This document shows, in pieces, positions 1-4,948 of a DNA stretch of 6,343 bases; positions within the stretch are counted from its first letter, which is position 1; every line of letters starts with the position of its first letter. A program made the translations under genes and the position numbers. The DNA comes from Roseburia sp. (GTDB lineage Bacteria > Bacillota > Clostridia > Lachnospirales > Lachnospiraceae). The notes under the pieces were generated by a model, which saw nothing but the letters and a program-made list of their open reading frames with translations, did not search any database and was not told the DNA's origin. Where the stretch lies: the NCBI GenBank assembly GCA_017621905.1, contig JAGASC010000019.1, forward strand, positions 1 through 6,343, written 5' to 3'.

Positions 1-498
1 AAAACTTCCATTATGAGCAAATGCCTCCACACCGGTAATTACCGGATACACCGGAATGATGCCGGCAGGTTTGTTGTAACCATATGGCATATCAATTGCT
101 TCGTATATTTCTTTTCTATCCCACATGGTTCCTAAGCTTGCTGTCAGATGACCACCTGCGGAAAAGCCTGTCACGAAGACTTTGTCGGGATTGATATTGT
201 ATTCCTCTGCATGATCCTTGATATACTTCATCGCCATGGATGCCTGTATCAGCTGCGCAGGGAATACTTTATCGCTGTTATCATGTACAGAATAATGCAG
301 CACAAAAGCGTTGTATCCATATGGCATAAAAGCCAAAGCGATGGGCTCTCCCTCCCGGTCAGAGCATACACAGCCATATCCGCCGCCTGGAATCACAAGA
401 ATGGCATTTCTGGTAAAACCTTCTAACTTATCTGCAGCATACACTTCCAAAAATACATTTTCGTCCTCTTTGTCAAGGTTAATTTTTTCGTAAATCAT
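1..498 (-). CDS. Alpha/beta hydrolase (acetyl-esterase-like), 5' part only; C-terminus lies beyond the left edge
   Basis: Reading leftwards from ATG at 498, 166 codons stay open to base 1, so the gene is cut by the window edge. The product begins MIYEKINLDKEDENVF. It shows the hallmarks of the esterase/lipase alpha/beta hydrolases: an oxyanion-hole loop PGGGYG near residues 37-42 (HGGG-like) and the nucleophile elbow GFSAGGH at 111-117, with Ser113 the expected nucleophile. The catalytic Asp and His would be in the missing part. There is no signal peptide, so a cytoplasmic enzyme is expected. Members of this group deacetylate or hydrolyse short acyl esters, often on plant or host sugars; the substrate here is inferred only. 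A GGAGG site (508-512) lies 9 nt before the ATG and fixes the start. Repeat copy A and a hairpin occupy the leader. The family call is firm, the substrate unknown. Confidence 0.85.
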   Translation of the reverse strand, partial: MIYEKINLDKEDENVFLEVYAADKLEGFTRNAILVIPGGGYGCVCSDREGEPIALAFMPYGYNAFVLHYSVHDNSDKVFPAQLIQASMAMKYIKDHAEEYNINPDKVFVTGFSAGGHLTASLGTMWDRKEIYEAIDMPYGYNKPAGIIPVYPVITGVEAFAHNGSF

Positions 499-528
499 TT
501 GTGTTTTCCTCCATATTTGCTTTTCTGT

Positions 529-553
529 AATAACCGGATCTCTGCCGGTTATT
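529..553. other. 9-bp perfect hairpin in the esterase leader
   Basis: AATAACCGG (529-537) and CCGGTTATT (545-553) are perfect inverted repeats around a 7-nt loop. On the minus strand the hairpin would form about 16 nt before the GGAGG of the esterase. No T-run follows on either strand, so a simple terminator is not supported. It could be an operator, an RNA stability element or the outer part of repeat unit A. Confidence 0.5.
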
Positions 554-576
554 CACGTTTTCCCTCAATATGACGT

Positions 577-674
577 ATGCAAAATGACTTGCATTTCTTC
601 GCGTACACGTTCACTATATCCTGTAGGCATGAGAAATGCAAGTCGTTTTCTATTTTTTATAAATTTTCCGATAG
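577..674 (-). repeat. Dispersed hairpin repeat, copy A
   Basis: This copy has the best outer stem of the family: GACTTGCATTTCT (586-598) pairs perfectly with AGAAATGCAAGTC (632-644), 13 bp, bordered by AAAA on the left and TTTT on the right. Inside, GCGTACA (601-607) pairs with TGTAGGC (622-628) with one mismatch, leaving a 14-nt loop that contains CACTATAT. The left edge TATGCAAAAT matches copies B and C. The right flank (about 651-674) matches copy B, with an ATTTTT / TATAA / TTTT pattern ending in ATAG. The copy lies between the antitoxin gene and the esterase gene, both minus strand. No transposase is nearby. It could be a MITE- or REP-like element, or a 3' UTR/leader RNA module. Confidence 0.7.
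613..641 (-). promoter_or_regulatory. Possible sigma70-type promoter inside repeat A, towards the esterase
   Basis: Read on the minus strand, TTGCAT (641-636) and TATAGT (618-613) are separated by 17 nt. The -10 matches the consensus at 5 of 6 bases, the -35 at only 3 of 6. The -35 lies in the outer stem and the -10 in the loop. The predicted start near 606 would give a leader of about 108 nt. Identical spacing in copies B and C supports the element, but homologous copies are not independent evidence. Confidence 0.35.
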
Positions 675-797
675 CCTATATTATCATCCACACTACCGTT
701 CACCGTGAAAATATGCAATTGAATTTATAAATTTTAAATCATAAATAATGTTGCATAAGTTATTGAAAAACAACAGGCAAGTCTACATTCTTTTTCC

Positions 798-1085
798 TTA
801 GACCGATTTTTTTACAAGTGGTTCAATCTTTAATGTATACCCCAATTGTGTTAGAACTTTAAGCAGACTATCGATCTGCGGAGAATGAACTGCTGTCTCC
901 ATTCTGGCAATGACAGGCTGCTTTACATTACACATCTTGGCTAGCTGTGCCTGAGACAGCCCCTGTTCTTCGCGAATCTTGACCATGGTCTTAATCAAAT
1001 CTTTTTCCAACGCAATAATTGCCTCATCTTCTGCACCGATATGCAATTCACTTCGTACGTCTTTCCATGTAGTAGCCATAATCAT
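798..1085 (-). CDS. higA: XRE-family antitoxin, HigA-like
   Basis: The 95-residue protein has a helix-turn-helix core around residues 43-63 (LSQAQLAKMCNVKQPVIARME), the Cro/CI-type DNA-binding fold of HigA antitoxins. An N-terminal helical segment (residues about 20-40) probably contacts the toxin. The expected role is to neutralise the upstream toxin by binding it and to repress the shared promoter. ATG at 1085 is preferred over the second Met, because AAGGAAAGG (1094-1102) lies 8 nt before it. It also overlaps, as ATGA, the TGA that ends the toxin's alternative reading frame, which suggests translational coupling. Length is normal for the family and the frame is intact. Repeat A begins about 120 bp downstream; no classical terminator is seen before it. 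Confidence 0.88.
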   Translation of the reverse strand: MIMATTWKDVRSELHIGAEDEAIIALEKDLIKTMVKIREEQGLSQAQLAKMCNVKQPVIARMETAVHSPQIDSLLKVLTQLGYTLKIEPLVKKSV

Positions 1086-1100
1086 TTACCATGCCTTTCC

Positions 1101-1448
1101 TTATAATCTTCTAGATTTTTGATTGCTTGTTCTATCTCTCGCTTTGGTGTTTTTTTTTGTAGTCTTTTTAAAATGATGTAAAAGTATAAATGAATTATTC
1201 TCATAATATGCATATAAGATTCGATTGCTCAATGGTCTTAATTTCCAAATTTCACCTTCCAAATGTTTTGTAACCGGCTCCCCTACCCTGGTACCAATCT
1301 CTTCCAACAAATCTATATATGCAACTATCTTATTAAAATTAATTCTTGCATCTTTATTTCCAGCATCTGCTTTATTTTTTAAAGTTAATATGTATTCCTC
1401 AATTTTCTTCCTACCATTTTTATCTTCATAAAATATGATATCGTACAT
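1101..1448 (-). CDS. higB: RelE/HigB-type toxin (phage Gp49-like), C-terminus out of frame at a poly-A run
   Basis: The open frame gives 115 residues beginning MYDIIFYEDKNGRKKIEEYI. The body fits the HigB/Gp49-like branch of RelE toxins, ribosome-associated mRNA endonucleases: an N-terminal helix pair, then GEPVTKHLEGEIWKLRP (about 56-72) and an ILLHHFKK strand (88-95). The last 16 residues are not family-like. A run of nine A in the coding strand (1150-1158) shifts the frame. With eight A, translation continues TPKREIEQAIKNLEDYK and ends at TGA (1082-1084), giving 121 residues and an ATGA overlap with the antitoxin start. That geometry shows the alternative frame is the ancestral one. The start is set by GGAG 7-8 nt upstream. 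Either the toxin is inactivated, slippage at A9 yields some full-length product, or one base is a sequencing error. Confidence 0.85.
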   Translation of the reverse strand: MYDIIFYEDKNGRKKIEEYILTLKNKADAGNKDARINFNKIVAYIDLLEEIGTRVGEPVTKHLEGEIWKLRPLSNRILYAYYENNSFILLHHFKKTTKKNTKARDRTSNQKSRRL

Positions 1449-1466
1449 AATTCACTCCTTGATTAG

Positions 1467-1495
1467 ATATTAGCACAGCCATTTATTTATTTCAA
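1467..1495 (-). promoter_or_regulatory. Promoter of the toxin-antitoxin operon
   Basis: On the minus strand TTGAAA (1495-1490), a 17-nt spacer and TAATAT (1472-1467) form a good sigma70-type promoter. A TG one base before the -10 gives an extended -10. The predicted start near 1460 leaves a short leader before the toxin ATG at 1448. HigA would be expected to repress here, but no convincing palindromic operator was seen. Confidence 0.65.
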
Positions 1496-1534
1496 TAGCA
1501 AATTTGTTATTACCCATAAAAGCCTGCATAACTT

Positions 1535-1560
1535 GTTACTGTTCACTCCGTTCCAGTAAC
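1535..1560. other. 7-bp hairpin between the toxin promoter and repeat B
   Basis: GTTACTG (1535-1541) and CAGTAAC (1554-1560) are perfect inverted repeats with a 12-nt loop. The hairpin lies 15 bp from the left end of repeat B, as the 529-553 hairpin lies next to repeat A. No T-run follows. Its role is unknown; a terminator is not supported. Confidence 0.45.
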
Positions 1561-1575
1561 CATAACTTCATTTGA

Positions 1576-1679
1576 ATATGCAAAATAGCTTGTATTCCTT
1601 CAACGACACACTCACTATATCGTGTCGCCAGCAAAAATACAAGCCCTCTACATATTTTTATAAGTTTTGCATATAGTGA
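1576..1679 (-). repeat. Dispersed hairpin repeat, copy B (most complete)
   Basis: Three nested inverted repeats are visible. The ends ATATGCAAAA (1576-1585) and TTTTGCATAT (1665-1674) are perfect over 10 bp. The outer stem GCTTGTATT (1588-1596) pairs with AATACAAGC (1636-1644). The inner stem CGACAC (1604-1609) pairs with GTGTCG (1622-1627), leaving a 12-nt loop with CACTATAT. Compared with copy A, a C-G pair in the outer stem has become T-A, so pairing is retained. Just past the right end, ATATAGTGA (1671-1679) is complementary to loop bases 1612-1620. The copy begins about 40 bp after the glycoside hydrolase remnant stop and lies upstream of the toxin gene. It encodes no protein. Confidence 0.75.
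1614..1642 (-). promoter_or_regulatory. Possible sigma70-type promoter inside repeat B, towards the toxin operon
   Basis: On the minus strand TTGTAT (1642-1637), 17 nt and TATAGT (1619-1614) sit at the same place as in copy A. The -10 is good and the -35 weak. The toxin operon has its own better promoter at 1467-1495, so this one would be a second, distal start. Confidence 0.33.
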
Positions 1680-1716
1680 AATTGCACAAAGAAAAAAGCT
1701 AGTAGAATCAAGGACT

Positions 1717-2027
1717 TCAGACTTTTATGATATAACAGATTCCCTGGTACGGCCGCAAGCTTACCGGTATCCGGCATTCCTCGCCATCGTATGTAACGAC
1801 ACAATCCGAAATTGTTCCATCCTCCGGATTTGCCACTTCCACACGGCTGACTTTTGGAAGGATGCCTTTCCTACATACTTCTTTCCGCCCATATTGGTCA
1901 GGAACAAAATTCTGGTATTTCCATCTATTCTCATATGAGACAAAATAGATGCTGATATAATTTCTCCGTCCACTATCTTTTCTGCGCCCTCTGCTCCGGT
2001 CAGAACACATGCAATCCAAGCTTCTTT
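1717..2027 (-). pseudogene. Frameshifted C-terminal remnant, glycoside-hydrolase-like
   Basis: Directly after the tandem stops of the serine hydrolase gene, one frame reads KIVDGEIISASILSHMRIDG then NTRILFLTNMGGKKYVGKAS. A second frame then continues VSRVEVANPEDGTISD and ends at TGA (1717-1719). The switch falls near a run of four A (1852-1855 on the plus strand), and one extra A would join the two frames. The pattern (DGE, H-R-dG-rilFltN, then VeV-NPEDG) resembles the C-terminal beta-sandwich of large sugar-cleaving hydrolases, possibly of the rhamnosidase type. That is recognition by eye, not a search. No start codon with a plausible binding site exists, and the catalytic part is absent, so this is a relic. 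Its junction with the serine hydrolase gene suggests an old deletion or recombination. Confidence 0.5.
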
Positions 2028-2028
2028 A

Positions 2029-3138
2029 CTATTTATTTTCTGCCAGCACCGCATAAACCGCATCCCGGATTGCCGGATGCAATGTTTCATACAAGTAGAC
2101 ACCATGGTTTCTGATATGTGTGGCATAAAAAATGGCGATATGGTTGTCCGGATCGATCATCACATAAGCTCCTGCCGCTCCGTCCCAGCCGAACTCTCCT
2201 TTTGCTGCAAAACAACCGGCAGCATCGGTCCTCACGCCAAGTCCATAGGTGTAACCTTTTTTTACAGACTGAAAATCCTCCCTGGCCTGGTCTCCCAAGT
2301 GATCCTGGCGCATCAGATTGATGGTCTCCGATTTTAGCAGTCTGTTTCCGTTTGCCATCTCTGTTACAAATTTGCAGTAATCATCTACACAGGATATCAG
2401 ACCGGCACCGCCGCTTTCGTAAGACGGGGTAAGGATAAAAGGATTTTCTTTTTCAATCAATTTTGCCATGCCGGATTGTTCGTTGAACTCATACTGACTG
2501 CACATTCTGCTTCTAGCTTCGTCATTTAATGCAAATCCCGTATGTTCCATTCCACAGATGTCAAATATGTTCTTTTTCAGATACTGGCCAAAGGATATAC
2601 CTGAAACAAGTTCAACCACTGCTGCGAGGACATCGTGGCTGAGACTGTAGCAATAATGGGTTCCGGGTTCAAATCCCAGTGGCTCATTTGCAAATGATTT
2701 TACCATTTCCAAGGTGGATGAATTTGGATTTGATGCCTTCTGTTTTAAAATACTTTCGCTGGCAAGATTGTAGTCCAATCCAGAGGTCATTGTAAAAAGA
2801 TGTTTCAGCAGGAGAGGTTTCTCTGCTTTCTTTGTACCTTCCACGGTTTTGACCCACAGGTTACCGTACTCCGGTATGTATTTTGAAACCGGGTCGTCGA
2901 GACTTATTTTTCCCTTTTCTAGTAGCTGTAACGCTGCGGTACAAGTGATTACCTTTGTTGCCGAATATAAAAAGTATAATTCATCTCCTTTTACCGGTAT
3001 ACGTTTCTCATCATCACTTGTTCCATTTTGATAGCGGTATGCTATTTTCCCATTGAGTGTTACTGCAATGTCTGATCCTGGAACCTGATGTTCTCTTACC
3101 GCTTCATCCATCAGGCTCTGTACTTTACTGAAATCCAT
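2029..3138 (-). CDS. Serine hydrolase, class C beta-lactamase/EstB fold
   Basis: The 369-residue protein has the class C beta-lactamase-like fold (Beta-lactamase family, PF00144 type). The nucleophile motif S-x-x-K is SATK at 59-62. The catalytic Tyr is likely Tyr164 in FEPGTHYCYSLSHD, where the usual YSN is replaced by YSL as in EstB-like esterases. The third motif is probably GWDGAAG at 317-323, in place of the KTG box. There is no signal peptide or membrane segment, so it is probably cytoplasmic. That argues for an esterase or D-amino-acid peptidase rather than a secreted beta-lactamase. AGGAGG lies 6 nt before the ATG. The gene ends in TAG followed at once by TAA. Repeat C lies in its leader and the glycoside hydrolase remnant directly downstream. 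The fold is firm; the substrate is unknown. Confidence 0.88.
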   Translation of the reverse strand: MDFSKVQSLMDEAVREHQVPGSDIAVTLNGKIAYRYQNGTSDDEKRIPVKGDELYFLYSATKVITCTAALQLLEKGKISLDDPVSKYIPEYGNLWVKTVEGTKKAEKPLLLKHLFTMTSGLDYNLASESILKQKASNPNSSTLEMVKSFANEPLGFEPGTHYCYSLSHDVLAAVVELVSGISFGQYLKKNIFDICGMEHTGFALNDEARSRMCSQYEFNEQSGMAKLIEKENPFILTPSYESGGAGLISCVDDYCKFVTEMANGNRLLKSETINLMRQDHLGDQAREDFQSVKKGYTYGLGVRTDAAGCFAAKGEFGWDGAAGAYVMIDPDNHIAIFYATHIRNHGVYLYETLHPAIRDAVYAVLAENK

Positions 3139-3169
3139 GTTGCCTCCTAATTGTGCTATCTATTCTTTT

Positions 3170-3240
3170 GTATGTAAAATGGCTTTTATTCCTTTCACGA
3201 CACATATACAATATCGTCTCGTTACAAGAAATACAAGTCA
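3170..3240 (-). repeat. Dispersed hairpin repeat, copy C (right end missing)
   Basis: The left edge GTATGTAAAATGG matches the other copies. The outer stem pairs 3181-3190 with 3230-3239 (one G-T pair, one mismatch). The inner stem pairs ACGACAC (3197-3203) with GTCTCGT (3216-3222), one mismatch. The loop is 12 nt and carries ACAATATC where copies A and B have ACTATATC. The AT-rich right flank seen in A and B is absent; the hairpin stops 7 bp from the ancestral end of the phosphatase gene. It lies between that gene and the serine hydrolase gene, in the same orientation as the other copies. On the minus strand the stem is followed by ATTTTAC, a poor T-run for a terminator. Confidence 0.65.
3208..3236 (-). 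promoter_or_regulatory. Possible promoter inside repeat C, towards the serine hydrolase
   Basis: On the minus strand TTGTAT (3236-3231), 17 nt and TATTGT (3213-3208) occupy the same place as in copies A and B. The -10 matches at 4 of 6 bases, the weakest of the three. No better promoter was found between the phosphatase and the serine hydrolase ATG at 3138. Confidence 0.28.
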
Positions 3241-3246
3241 AATCAA

Positions 3247-3963
3247 TTAGAATCTAATCTCATTATTGTATAGTGTAGGCAATCCCTCTTTGTATATATG
3301 CGAATCGTTGGCAAGCATAAGGACCTTCGGAATAACTATTCCATCATGATCCTGAAACTCAATTACTGTCATCCCTGTATGACCCATATCAAAATGTGCA
3401 CTGAATTGCGGATACGGTATATCCAAAAGGCTGCTCAGAAAACTTATCCCAAATCCCTAGTGTGCGAATAATGCCACACGCTCATCCGTTGGTTTGACTG
3501 CTTTATATATACCATCCTCACGAATATGCTCGTATCCGAGCGATAACAATAAAGCATCCGTTTCTCTGTTTATTCTTTCTACTCCCTGCCTATACCTATC
3601 ATCTTTAAATACAGGATGATCATACCACTGTTTTCCCAACTCCTGTATTTCTCGACTCATAAACAGCTGTATTGCTTTATTATTGTGGAATAGCCATTGT
3701 CTGTCACCGTTTTCATTCAGGATAGTAAATTCGTTCCATGCATGCGCTTCATTACAGAAATCCAACAAGTTAATTTCTTTTTTCGTAAGCTCGCTTGTAG
3801 GTTCGGCCGTTTGAATCGCGCGATTGGATGTGGATGAGAAAATGCGGTCCACCCCATAAAGTGCAAGGCGTTTTGCCACTGCCTCAGCCTGCCTTTTTCC
3901 GAGCGCTGTAAGGGAATCGGGATCATAAATTGGATCTCCATGTCGTATATAAAATAGTATCAT
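3247..3963 (-). pseudogene. Histidine phosphatase (phosphoglycerate-mutase-like), interrupted by an in-frame amber codon
   Basis: From ATG at 3963 the frame gives 168 residues and meets TAG at 3457-3459. Without that codon the same frame runs on for 69 more residues to TAA at 3247-3249, reading GFGISFLSSLLDIPYPQFSA and ending LPTLYNNEIRF, which fits the family's C-terminus. The full protein would have 238 residues. The fold is the histidine phosphatase (PGAM-like) superfamily: RHG at 7-9 with the phospho-accepting His8, a second Arg in SSTSNRAIQTAE (Arg48), and the second catalytic His as His168 in ALFAH. The amber codon replaces the next residue, most simply Gln (CAG to TAG). The short form keeps all catalytic residues but loses the last strands and helix of the core. 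GAGG lies 9 nt before the start. The substrate is unknown, probably a small phosphorylated metabolite. Confidence 0.82.
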
Positions 3964-3995
3964 AGTTTAGTACCTCGCTTCCGCCGATCATTAGC

Positions 3996-4054
3996 AACGG
4001 CATAAAATGCAATATTAATTCCAAGTTACATGGAAATTTCTATGTCACGCCGTT
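3996..4054. repeat. Inverted repeat in the phosphatase leader, possible decayed repeat copy
   Basis: AACGGC (3996-4001) and GCCGTT (4049-4054) are perfect inverted repeats. The enclosed sequence holds TTCCA...TGGAA (4019-4035) and GAAATTTC. TAAAATG, ATTCC and GTTACAAGA occur at nearly the spacing found in copy C (30 nt here and 29 nt there between the last two). No outer stem survives, so membership of the repeat family is only a possibility. The element lies in the leader predicted from the promoter at 4071-4099. Confidence 0.3.
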
Positions 4055-4070
4055 ACAAGAGACTATTCCT

Positions 4071-4099
4071 ATAATAGCGCAAAAGCTGTCCACAGGCAA
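4071..4099 (-). promoter_or_regulatory. Promoter of the phosphatase gene
   Basis: On the minus strand TTGCCT (4099-4094), a 17-nt spacer and TATTAT (4076-4071) form a plausible sigma70-type promoter. Transcription would start near 4064, leaving a leader of about 100 nt before the ATG at 3963. The rest of the intergenic stretch, 4100-4205, shows nothing convincing; no clear terminator follows the ATPase gene. Confidence 0.5.
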
Positions 4100-4205
4100 T
4101 GATTTTTCGTAAATCTATCTGACCTTGCTGACTTTACTCCTGCATATAATTAATTCATAGAAGCACTGCTTTCACAATGCAACAATAAAGTTAATCTATT
4201 TTCCT

Positions 4206-4889
4206 CTATCGCTGACTAGAAACCGATACAATCTTTCCGTCCGATATGGTAATGATCCGATCCGCCTGATGGGCAATTTCCATATCGTGAGTAACCAGTA
4301 CAATGGTCTGGTTAAATTCCCTGGCTGATTTTTTCAAAAGCTCCAGCACTTCGTTACTGGTCTTCGCATCCAGATTTCCGGTAGGCTCATCCGCCAGAAT
4401 AATCGCTGGCTTTGGCGCCAACGCCCTCGCAATCGCCACGCGCTGTCTCTGTCCGCCGGATAATTCATCCGGGTAATGGGCAAGCCGGTCACGAAGTTCC
4501 AAAGAATCAATAACCTGATTCACATAGTCCCTATCCGGCTTTTTTCCGTCCAAATCGATAGGAAGCAAAATATTTTCCAACACCGTATGCTCTTCCAGCA
4601 AATTAAAGGATTGAAATACAAAGCCGATTCTCCTGCGGCGCACCAGCGCCATCTCGTTGTCATTTAATTCCGATACTTTTCTTCCCTCCAGATAAAGGCT
4701 GCCTCCCGTTGGTTTATCCAGGCCGCCTAAAATATGAAGCAGCGTCGATTTTCCGGAACCACTTTTTCCGATGATGGCATAGAACACACCTTTTTCAATT
4801 TCCAAGTCCACATCCTGCAGAGCCCGGACACTTAGACTGTCTTTTCCATATATTTTCTCTATTTTTTCTGCTCTTAGTACGATTTCCAT
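4206..4889 (-). CDS. ABC transporter ATP-binding protein, MacB/LolD type
   Basis: The 227-residue protein is a complete ABC ATPase of the MacB/LolD/FtsE-like exporter branch. Visible motifs: Walker A GKSGSGKST at 41-49, Q-loop Gln93 in VFQSFNLL, signature LSGGQRQR at 143-150, Walker B IILADE with catalytic Glu168, D-loop GNLD at 171-174 and H-loop His201. It would power the permease encoded just upstream, 59 bp away on the same strand, from the cytoplasmic face of the membrane. GGAGG 5 nt before the ATG fixes the start. Length and motifs are fully typical, and the TAG stop is a normal end for the family. Such pairs in Gram-positive bacteria export or sense peptides, antibiotics or lipoproteins; which applies here cannot be told. 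The resemblance to MacB is one of subfamily, not proof of macrolide export. Confidence 0.95.
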   Translation of the reverse strand: MEIVLRAEKIEKIYGKDSLSVRALQDVDLEIEKGVFYAIIGKSGSGKSTLLHILGGLDKPTGGSLYLEGRKVSELNDNEMALVRRRRIGFVFQSFNLLEEHTVLENILLPIDLDGKKPDRDYVNQVIDSLELRDRLAHYPDELSGGQRQRVAIARALAPKPAIILADEPTGNLDAKTSNEVLELLKKSAREFNQTIVLVTHDMEIAHQADRIITISDGKIVSVSSQR

Positions 4890-4948
4890 TTCTTCCTCCT
4901 TGCCGAAGGATCCATTCCTTCACTTCAATCATTTGCCAAATTACTCAT

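Noticed and set aside
148..493. Plus-strand open frames opposite the esterase, and similar ones at 1225-1431, 2077-2337, 4476-4667, 5051-5296, 5393-5575 and 5683-6012
   Set aside because: Each lies opposite a clear minus-strand gene, shows no family-like sequence and lacks a convincing binding site; they are shadows.
577..674. Classical rho-independent terminator for the antitoxin operon
   Set aside because: The stem is strong, but on the coding strand it is followed only by ATTTTGC, the stem is AT-rich, and the loop is long and structured. A weak terminator role stays possible.
499..797. Small protein gene or tRNA in the gap between antitoxin and esterase
   Set aside because: No open frame with a binding site and no cloverleaf were found; the gap holds repeat A, a hairpin and AT-rich sequence, including a short palindrome TTCACcGTGAA at 699-709.
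2029..3138. Beta-lactam resistance gene
   Set aside because: The fold matches, but there is no signal peptide and the YSN and KTG boxes are changed as in esterase-like members.
577..3240. CRISPR array
   Set aside because: The repeats are palindromic, about 1.0 and 1.6 kb apart with genes between them, and no cas genes are present.
3457..3459. TAG read as an amino acid throughout this organism
   Set aside because: The ATPase, permease and serine hydrolase end at TAG at the family-typical length, and the serine hydrolase TAG is followed at once by TAA.
3964..4064. Riboswitch in the phosphatase leader
   Set aside because: Only one 6-bp stem with internal small palindromes is visible; no known aptamer core was recognised.
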